A stretch of DNA of 45,320 nucleotides from Lachnospiraceae bacterium UBA938 (GTDB lineage: Bacteria > Bacillota > Clostridia > Lachnospirales > Lachnospiraceae). Below, piece by piece: positions 39,954 through 45,320 of this stretch. The notes under the pieces were generated by a model. The model did no database searches. It worked only from the letters and a program-made list of their open reading frames with translations, and was not told the origin of the DNA. Numbering within the stretch: the stretch's first letter is position 1; every line of letters starts with the position of its first letter. Location: the NCBI GenBank assembly GCA_002293475.1, contig DBDG01000063.1, positions 18,635 through 63,954 on the forward strand. Direction: 5' to 3'. A program made the position numbers and the translations under genes.

Positions 39954-41132
39954 ATGAGAGCATTATTTTCAAAATTATTCAGTATTGCCGCTGTTACGCT
40001 TTGTACTACGCTGGTATGGCTCAGTATGTCGACCGGTGCCGGTGCCGTTGCCGCAACCGACGGCCATGTCCATGCGGATGTCCGGGATATCCATCTGGCG
40101 CACAGAAGCAGTATCTGCGGAGCCTATCACACTTGGCAGGTTACCCAGATCGTCCAAGAGTGCGACTGCGTTACGGAGGGCATATATCTTGTGACATGCA
40201 CCGTCTGCGAAGCTACTGGCACAGTTTATGAAAATGCGCCCGGCCATAACTTCGTCAACGGGGTATGCACCGTCTGCGGCGAACTGCTAACGGCACCGGT
40301 TACAGAACTGTCCAACTGGGACTATCGTTTAGACAGTACGGCAGGGACGATAGCCTTGACCAATTACAAAGGTGCTGCCAATGACGTGATTGTTTACGGG
40401 AAATATAATGTGGACGATATAGATTATCTGACGGTACTAAACAGTGAATCATTTTCCTCATCGCCTTTTTTCAGTAAAAGAAATGATCTGACTTCAATCG
40501 TTATTTATGGCGGGGTCACAAGCACAATTTGTAATGGCCTATTTTCCTACTGCCGTAATCTGGCAGCATTAAACGTGAGCGGCTTAGACACATCTGCGGT
40601 TACCGATATGATGGCCATGTTTGCGATCTGCGACAGTCTTACGAGCTTGGATCTGAGTAGTTTTGATACTTCCATGGTCACTGACATGAGATGGATGTTC
40701 AGTGCCGATGAAAATCTGACGGAATTGGATTTAAGTAATTTCGATACGTCCAGTGTCGCCTCTTTTCATATGATGTTTGCCGGCTGCAATGACTTATCCA
40801 GCCTAGACACCGGCAGTTTTGATACAACGAACGGAACTTCTTTTAACTATATGTTTTATAACTGTTACTCTCTTGATGAAGTGGATGTCAGTAATTATAA
40901 CACTGCCAATGCTGTCTCCGCGTCCAATATGTTTGCCGGCTGCACCAGCCTGACCAGCCTGGATTTGACCAGCTTTGAAACATCTGCTATGCGTGACATG
41001 ACGGAAATGTTCAGCTACAGCTCTAACTTGGCCACTATATATGTAGACGGAGCCAAGTGGGACACTTCCTTAGCCGATACCACTTCTATGTTTGACGGCT
41101 GCGGGACAGCGAGCGTAACCCCTGTTATTTGA
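39954..41132 (+). CDS. Secreted BspA-like (DUF285) repeat protein
   Basis: The 392-residue protein has an N-terminal signal peptide (about residues 1-34), then a Cys-rich part with two CxxC pairs (CTVCEATG, CTVCGE) like a small zinc-ribbon repeat, and then DUF285 repeats of about 23 residues (LTSLDLSSFDTSMVTDM; LTELDLSNFDTSSVASF; LTSLDLTSFETSAMRDM). Such BspA-like repeats mediate surface binding in oral and gut bacteria. It has no sortase motif or C-terminal TM, so it is probably released. GGGAGG lies eight bases before the ATG. Confidence 0.92.
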   Translation: MRALFSKLFSIAAVTLCTTLVWLSMSTGAGAVAATDGHVHADVRDIHLAHRSSICGAYHTWQVTQIVQECDCVTEGIYLVTCTVCEATGTVYENAPGHNFVNGVCTVCGELLTAPVTELSNWDYRLDSTAGTIALTNYKGAANDVIVYGKYNVDDIDYLTVLNSESFSSSPFFSKRNDLTSIVIYGGVTSTICNGLFSYCRNLAALNVSGLDTSAVTDMMAMFAICDSLTSLDLSSFDTSMVTDMRWMFSADENLTELDLSNFDTSSVASFHMMFAGCNDLSSLDTGSFDTTNGTSFNYMFYNCYSLDEVDVSNYNTANAVSASNMFAGCTSLTSLDLTSFETSAMRDMTEMFSYSSNLATIYVDGAKWDTSLADTTSMFDGCGTASVTPVI

Positions 41133-41158
41133 CAGGCTTGCCACTGACCAAAGCCAGC

Positions 41159-41203
41159 AAAACGCCCACCGATCCTCGTCAGATCTGCGGGCGTTTTATT
41201 TTT
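41159..41203 (+). terminator. Rho-independent terminator after the BspA-like gene
   Basis: AAAACGCCC (41159-41167) pairs with GGGCGTTTT (41189-41197), followed by ATTTTTT. Confidence 0.88.
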
Positions 41204-41256
41204 TATTACGGATCATCTATTTTCCTTTAGTGATATATGTTGTCAACAATATATCT

Positions 41257-42171
41257 TCACGACCCTAACATCCTCTCTACGTTCATCATCCCCCACCCCT
41301 GCTTGCTCCAGGGCAGGTTCAGATCTGTAGCGCTATGCTGAAGTTTTTTCTTAGCCTGTTCGTTGGAAAAATACGGATATTTTTGAAAAAGAAGCGCCAG
41401 ACCGCCAGAAACAATCGGCGTTGACATGGACGTGCCGCTTTTGGAGACATATGCATTGCGGTATTTGCCGCCGCGGCGTTCGATATGCAGATTGCATGAA
41501 ACAATGTCGGTGCCCGGAGCCACCACATCAGGCTTTTTCACTGAAAAAGGACTGGGGCCACGGCCGGAGTAGTTTTCGCACAGATACTCCCGGTTGCCAA
41601 AATACCCTCCTTCGTTACAACCTACTGTAATTACTTTTTTTAAGGTTCCGATGGGTGAAAGGGTCATCAGTTCCGGCCCCATATTGCCGGCGGCACAGAC
41701 TACCACAAGTCCCTCCCGCCATGCCTCGTCAACGGCTCTAAGCAGCCGTTCCATCCTTTCCTTTTCCGTTCCTTCCGACATCCCAATCGAAATATTTAAT
41801 ATCCTGACATCATATTTATCTTTGTTTTCTAGGACCCAATGGATCCCGTTGATCATTTCTTCGATATTACCGTCCCCTTTATGGTTAAGTACCTTGCCGA
41901 TCAACAGCTTGCTGCAAGGTGCCATACCTCTATATTTTCCATCCGAGGCGTAACCGCTCCCGGCTATACATCCCGCCACATGAGTCCCGTGCCCGCTGTC
42001 ATCATACTGACCGTTATGACCGTTCAAAAAATCCTTAAAAGAAAGAATCCGGCTATCAAAGTCCGGATGCTTTCCTATTCCTGTATCTAACACTGCTACC
42101 GTAACTCCTTTATTTCCACATGCATTGACCAACCGGTCACTGCACCTTAATTGTTCTCTGACCCGAAACAT
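41257..42171 (-). CDS. Subtilisin-like serine protease (S8), no signal peptide
   Basis: The 304-residue protease has the full triad: Asp in VAVLDTGIGKHPDF, His in DSGHGTHVAGCIAG, Ser in SGTSMSTPIVSGG, and the oxyanion Asn in VVCAAGNMGPE. There is no signal peptide or propeptide, so it is likely intracellular, like Isp-type enzymes. GGGAG lies four bases before the ATG. It converges with the BspA-like gene. No chaperone-like partner is evident. Confidence 0.94.
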   Translation of the reverse strand: MFRVREQLRCSDRLVNACGNKGVTVAVLDTGIGKHPDFDSRILSFKDFLNGHNGQYDDSGHGTHVAGCIAGSGYASDGKYRGMAPCSKLLIGKVLNHKGDGNIEEMINGIHWVLENKDKYDVRILNISIGMSEGTEKERMERLLRAVDEAWREGLVVVCAAGNMGPELMTLSPIGTLKKVITVGCNEGGYFGNREYLCENYSGRGPSPFSVKKPDVVAPGTDIVSCNLHIERRGGKYRNAYVSKSGTSMSTPIVSGGLALLFQKYPYFSNEQAKKKLQHSATDLNLPWSKQGWGMMNVERMLGS

Positions 42172-42277
42172 AAAACTCCCGGCTTTTTATTTTAACATAT
42201 GCTGAGAATCTTTCAGGAGTTCGTGTGAAACGTGGTAAATGCTTGTCTTTACTGGGATTTTGGGTGGTTTGGAAGAG

Positions 42278-42721
42278 TCAGTTCAAACCATAAAGTGGCA
42301 TAAAATAGCATATGTTTGCATATTTCGGACTTGAAAAGTTGTAAAAGAAGTTGTAAACTTGGGCATATTCCCTTACATATTCCTTACGCTCTTTAAAATA
42401 ACGCTGATATAACACCCGTAAGCGGTCAAGATATTGGTTTTCAGTTATAAGACCGTCATCAAACAGTTCTTTAAGCTGTTTGAATTCATCCTCAAATGCT
42501 TCAAGGTAGGCATCACCGGCATCACCGCCTGCTTTGGATGCAGAAGCTGTAATCTGTGAGAAATCTAGTTCGCCTGGTGTCCATGCAGACATTTCTCTCT
42601 GTGCTTCGGTATATAATGCTTGAGCCTGTGCGATATCACCAACAGAACCGCTTTCAAACAGTGCTTTGGCTATAATTAGCTTTTGTTTCTTTGTTCGTCT
42701 TATGTTCTTCAATCGGCACAA
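42278..42721 (-). pseudogene. Phage tail-protein C-terminal fragment
   Basis: The 147-codon frame contains a coiled-coil stretch (FEDEFKQLKELFDDGLITENQYLDRLRVLYQRYFKERKEY) typical of the C-terminal part of phage tape-measure or minor structural proteins of Clostridia. The first ~20 codons lie inside the XRE gene in another frame and have no ribosome binding site, so it is a 5'-truncated remnant. No other structural phage gene is nearby. Confidence 0.6.
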
Positions 42722-42968
42722 TCTTCAACGTCTTTCCCAAAGGTGCTAAAAGCCTTAATACGGTATCAAGCTGCGGACTGGTTTCACCTGATTCCATTCT
42801 TGATATAATAGGCTGTTTTACTCCGCTTAACTGCTCAAGTTCGCGCTGTGATATATTCTTTTCCTGACGGACTTTAATCAGTTCGCCGATTATGGCAACA
42901 CGCAAATCACTTTCCCTTATTTCTTCGGCTGTGTATATGTCTGGTCTTACTTCTTTCCATGTTCTCAT
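42654..42968 (-). CDS. XRE-family transcriptional regulator (HigA-like)
   Basis: The 104-residue protein has an HTH_3 domain: IGELIKVRQEKNISQRELEQLSGVKQPIISRMESGETSPQLDTVLRLLAPLG, the layout of HigA-type antitoxins and small repressors. No HigB-like toxin precedes it. GGAG lies nine bases before the ATG. The last residues overlap the phage fragment in another frame; the tail may have been altered by that junction. Confidence 0.87.
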   Translation of the reverse strand: MRTWKEVRPDIYTAEEIRESDLRVAIIGELIKVRQEKNISQRELEQLSGVKQPIISRMESGETSPQLDTVLRLLAPLGKTLKIVPIEEHKTNKETKANYSQSTV

Positions 42969-43000
42969 TGACTGTCACTCCTTTCTCGGATGTCAATTCT

Positions 43001-43042
43001 ATTATACTTAAAGTTATTGCTATGTCAATACTTAAAAGTTAT
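43001..43042 (-). promoter_or_regulatory. Promoter of the XRE gene with direct-repeat operator
   Basis: On the minus strand TTGACA (43023-43028), a 16-base spacer, then TATAAT (43001-43006). Two direct repeats, ATACTTAAAGTTAT (43004-43017) and ATACTTAAAAGTTAT (43028-43042), overlap the boxes and are likely sites for autorepression by the XRE protein. Confidence 0.7.
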
Positions 43043-43104
43043 CAATGCAAGTAATAAAAGAGGCAGCTCAACAGCCACCTCTCTACAATTCCAACAAATA
43101 TCAT

Positions 43105-43365
43105 TCAGTTATTATAATGACCTTTACACTGCGATATCTCAAGCTTTCCATCTTTGATACGGTAAACAATCCTATTTGCTTCATCAATCTCACGTGACCA
43201 CCAGCCGGACAGATCATGCTTCAGCGGTTCGGGATGCCCTATCCCCACAAACGGGCTTCTTTCTATATCCTTAATTAAGGCATTCAGCTTACGTAAAGTC
43301 TTTTTGTCTTGTGTCTGCCAATAAACATAGTCGTTCCATGCTATATCGTGCCTTACTTTAATCAT
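43105..43365 (-). CDS. yoeB: YoeB-family mRNA endonuclease toxin
   Basis: The 86-residue toxin has the Txe/YoeB pattern: IAWNDYVYWQTQDKKTLRKLNALIKDI, GIGHPEPLKHDLSGWWSREI, and the C-terminal RIVYRIKDGKLEISQCKGHYNN with the active-site His-Tyr. YoeB cuts mRNA at the ribosome when its antitoxin is degraded. It overlaps the relB gene by eight bases. Confidence 0.95.
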   Translation of the reverse strand: MIKVRHDIAWNDYVYWQTQDKKTLRKLNALIKDIERSPFVGIGHPEPLKHDLSGWWSREIDEANRIVYRIKDGKLEISQCKGHYNN

Positions 43366-43624
43366 CGTCTACCTCGATAAGATCATGTTCGGCTGCATTA
43401 ATGCCAGCGTCCATATCTGCAATTGACTGCCGAAGCACCTTCATGTTGCTTGAACTGTAGAAGGGATCTGTCTTGACGGTTATATCAAAAGGGATTCCCC
43501 CTTGCCTGACCACTTGACGGACAAAAATATTAAATGCTGTTGTCATATTTAACCCTAATTCTTCAAAAAGCTTGTCGGCCTTATCTTTTAAGTTATCATC
43601 CATACGGATATTTACCTGTGCCAT
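43358..43624 (-). CDS. relB: RelB/DinJ-family antitoxin
   Basis: The 88-residue antitoxin has an N-terminal ribbon-helix-helix (MAQVNIRMDDNLKDKADKLFEELGLNMTTAFNIFVRQ) and a C-terminal toxin-binding tail rich in acidic residues. The start at 43624 fits the family; the longer frame is rejected. It forms an operon with yoeB and probably represses it. RelB/DinJ-type antitoxins paired with YoeB are a known mixed combination. Confidence 0.93.
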   Translation of the reverse strand: MAQVNIRMDDNLKDKADKLFEELGLNMTTAFNIFVRQVVRQGGIPFDITVKTDPFYSSSNMKVLRQSIADMDAGINAAEHDLIEVDDD

Positions 43625-43648
43625 AATATCACTTCCTTTCTGTATATA

Positions 43649-43677
43649 ATTATATAGCAATTCCTATACAAATTCAA
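43649..43677 (-). promoter_or_regulatory. Promoter of the relB-yoeB operon
   Basis: On the minus strand TTGAAT (43672-43677), a 17-base spacer, then a perfect TATAAT (43649-43654). The -10 lies in the palindrome ATATAATTATAT, a possible operator. Confidence 0.75.
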
Positions 43678-43711
43678 GTATATTATTACCGTTTGGATAA
43701 ATAATATCCGA

Positions 43712-43870
43712 TCAAGAAGTAATTTCCTCACCGATGCTTGCTGATCCGGCTGGTCTTAGGCATTTACTAATGTTCTGATAGACTTCCTTTGATTCTGCTG
43801 ATTCTTCGATGTTTCCGAAGTTCACGGTATCTTGTACATACCGATGGAATGATTTTTCGATTGCTCCCAT
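43712..43870 (-). CDS. Small protein of unknown function (52 aa)
   Basis: An open frame starting MGAIEKSFHRYVQDTVNFGN and ending SIGEEITS. GGGAG stands 11 bases upstream. Its composition is coding-like (Glu/Ser-rich, IEESAESKEVYQNI) and its setting between mobile-element genes fits small proteins of integrative elements. I do not recognise the family. Confidence 0.5.
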   Translation of the reverse strand: MGAIEKSFHRYVQDTVNFGNIEESAESKEVYQNISKCLRPAGSASIGEEITS

Positions 43871-43921
43871 GCTGATTGCTACTCCCTTCTTTGATTATTT
43901 TATTGTTAAATGCTATTGCAA

Positions 43922-44464
43922 TTAAGCCAGTGCCGATGAAATAACCTTACGTTGCCATCGCTCCATATCCATAATAGACAGGAATTTCGGAATAGTTACT
44001 GTTATGTAAAAGTCATCAAACACTGTCTGTAGATGGCTGTAATCTAATTGTGTTGGTGCTTTGCTCCGCTCTTCTTCGATTGTGCTTTTGGATGCATTGA
44101 AGCATAATGGCTTCCCGTCACTATCAATCAGGGAAAAGTATAGAAAGCGGTTGCTGATATCTTGATGAAGAACGGCCCACGTCTTATGTATCTCATAGCC
44201 GTCAAAAAGTCTCATCATACTGTGCATGGAGTTATAACTAGGAAGCGTTGCTAGTTCTTGAACCACAAAGATATTACCGGCCACACGGGCAGCAGCTTCT
44301 TTGAATAAGTGGATTTCTTCAATATCAGACGGATCGCTGTCTGATACCGAGAAAACGTTGATATTCTTATTGTTTTTGTTGATGAACTCTGCCACTTGGT
44401 GAAATGCTGTCAAATCCTCGTTTCTTACTCCGAATGTTTCTGTTTTGAAATTGATTGCTATCAT
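43922..44464 (-). CDS. Hypothetical protein (180 aa), mobile-element setting
   Basis: An excellent AGGAGG seven bases before the ATG supports the gene. The sequence (MIAINFKTETFGVRNEDLTA at the start, IDSDGKPLCFNASKSTIEEE in the middle) is of mixed alpha/beta type without TM or signal peptide. I cannot assign a family. Neighbours suggest it belongs to an integrative element or prophage. Confidence 0.75.
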   Translation of the reverse strand: MIAINFKTETFGVRNEDLTAFHQVAEFINKNNKNINVFSVSDSDPSDIEEIHLFKEAAARVAGNIFVVQELATLPSYNSMHSMMRLFDGYEIHKTWAVLHQDISNRFLYFSLIDSDGKPLCFNASKSTIEEERSKAPTQLDYSHLQTVFDDFYITVTIPKFLSIMDMERWQRKVISSALA

Positions 44465-44633
44465 GGTGTTTCCTCCTGTTTGGTTGATTGGGTTGATTTT
44501 CTGTCACTATTACAATAGTAATAGCGGTTATAGTGGTTATTCAGTTGTGATTGCTTATTTGGCAGAAGCAAGCTACACTTGATATGTAGTGTGTGAGTGC
44601 AGCTTGCTTACACCGGCCCATGTTTAATTACCG
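44465..44633. other. Intergenic stretch with inverted repeats
   Basis: AGCAAGCT and AGCTTGCT flank a short AT-rich stretch at about 44568-44608. GCCCATG (44616-44622) with CATGGGC (44639-44645) form a hairpin overlapping the next gene's stop, perhaps a weak terminator. Confidence 0.45.
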
Positions 44634-44933
44634 TTAAGCATGGGCTTTCTTCTTGTTTATCAGGATGCAGAACGGTCTTGACTCGGTGATTGCCGAATAC
44701 TTTTCTGCCAAGTCGGGAAGTTCGCTTTTAAGCTTGGATGTGTCGATTCTCTTGCTTTGTCTTAATTTCCAGCTTATAATGTTTGCCCCCACTTCCAGTT
44801 CATCAACATTCTGCTGTGTCATTTCTGCCTTGATTGCGTCCTTGATTGATTCTTCTTGTGCTTTGAGCTTGTCGATTTCGGCTTGAAGTTCCTGCATTTT
44901 AACGACTTTGCTTTTAAGTGTACGGATTGTCAT
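44634..44933 (-). CDS. Small phage/ICE-type protein with coiled-coil N-terminus
   Basis: The 99-residue protein has an N-terminal coiled coil (LKSKVVKMQELQAEIDKLKAQEE, IKDAIKAEMTQQ) and a C-terminal part (IISWKLRQSKRIDTSKLKSE, LPDLAEKY, SRPFCI) resembling small proteins encoded near recombination genes of phages and integrative elements. The start at 44933 has an AGGAGG upstream, though spaced about 11 bases; the longer frame begins outside any ribosome binding site. The function is unknown. Confidence 0.72.
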   Translation of the reverse strand: MTIRTLKSKVVKMQELQAEIDKLKAQEESIKDAIKAEMTQQNVDELEVGANIISWKLRQSKRIDTSKLKSELPDLAEKYSAITESRPFCILINKKKAHA

Positions 44934-45010
44934 AGTATTGTTTTCCTCCTGTGTATTATTTGGTTCCGACCCCTTGCTCATCTTCCTGACTATTACTCCA
45001 CCGCACGTAG

Positions 45011-45320
45011 CGAAGTTCACAGGTATATGGGGCAAGGTCTATTGAAGAAGAAAGCAGTTATACAGAATCATTGTTTGAATCTATAAGACATGAAAATGAA
45101 TATGGTCAGGAATTTTGGTATGCAAGAGAATTGCAAGTTGCACTGGATTATTCTGAATGGAGAAATTTCAATAAGGTAATTGACAAAGCTAAAGATGCCT
45201 GTGAAAACAGTGAAAACAATGTGTCGGATCATTTTGTTGACATCAACAAAACGATAAAAATGCCTAAAAATGCCGAAAAGGAAATCAAAGATTATGTGCT
45301 TTCACGTTATGCCTGTTATC
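45011..45320 (+). pseudogene. DinD-like (DNA-damage-inducible protein D) fragment, cut by window end
   Basis: The frame reads SLFESIRHENEYGQEFWYAR, ELQVALDYSEWRNFNKVIDK, AKDACENSENNVSDHF and DYVLSRYACY, which matches the N-terminal region of DinD, a LexA-regulated protein that inhibits RecA in E. coli. The frame opens after a TAG at 45008-45010, with no ATG or GTG before the conserved part, so the start is lost or unusual. The 3' part lies beyond the window. It is likely a remnant next to phage-type genes. Confidence 0.7.

Noticed and set aside
44856..45086. 76-codon plus-strand frame
   Set aside because: It is antisense to the coiled-coil phage-type gene and out of frame with the recognisable DinD sequence.

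Overview
The window looks like a chromosome segment of a Gram-positive anaerobe of class Clostridia, most likely Lachnospiraceae-like. This rests on gene content and order (ylxM-ffh-rpsP-khpA-rimM-trmD; rplS-lepB-rbgA-lepB-rnhB-ylqG-ylqH-yraN-pgeF), strong GGAGG ribosome binding sites, Rhs, BspA-like and agr-type genes, and the absence of any Gram-negative signature. The taxon is inferred, not proven. No rRNA or tRNA gene was recognised.

Layout. (1) 1-7.7 kb: a MoxR ATPase, then a minus-strand operon VOC protein - DUF512 radical-SAM protein - der - plsY - gpsA, divergent from prs. (2) 7.7-11 kb: a response regulator and a large multi-TM histidine kinase. (3) 11-18.9 kb: a conserved housekeeping cluster, all minus strand, from rplS down to pgeF, including a FliK-like / FlhB-C-like pair (ylqG/ylqH types). 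(4) 18.9-28.4 kb: an accessory block between rplS and trmD, genes that are normally adjacent. It holds a PNPOx-like gene, an SRPBCC gene, a broken hydrolase, a GntR-controlled ABC transporter, an agr-type peptide signalling locus, an AT-rich stretch with a wHTH/membrane pair and a decayed secreted protein, a short Rhs protein and a DUF368 transporter. (5) 28.4-32.1 kb: trmD-rimM-khpA-rpsP-ffh-ylxM. (6) 32.3-42.2 kb: GH25, acyltransferase, Xaa-Pro aminopeptidase, citrate synthase, RmlC, creatininase-like, BspA-like and subtilisin genes. (7) 42.2-45.3 kb: phage or integrative-element debris, an XRE regulator, a RelB-YoeB module and a dinD fragment at the edge.

Two things stand out. First, four ~200-290 bp elements (1-240, 1182-1472, 12097-12360, 13173-13438) share no long identical sequence throughout, yet fold alike. 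Each has a long outer stem and two inner hairpins; the stems covary, while all eight apical loops fit A-N-G-G-A-[T/G], the recognition pattern of the RNA-binding protein CsrA/RsmA. They may be a family of CsrA-titrating RNAs or structured mobile repeats. Second, the agr-type locus encodes two unlisted 43-residue AgrD-like peptides with the same predicted ring (CMCIF). It has no agrB in the window. Its AgrC-like kinase has lost the phospho-histidine (His to Tyr) and the ATP-binding motifs, and its AgrA-like regulator carries Glu in place of the phospho-acceptor Asp, so this signalling pair appears to have left phosphotransfer behind.

The window is also rich in short tandem repeats at gene junctions (hexamer x13 before pgeF; 15-16 bp units in four places). 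In one, a one-base change in a 15-bp array truncates the C-terminal tail of RbgA.
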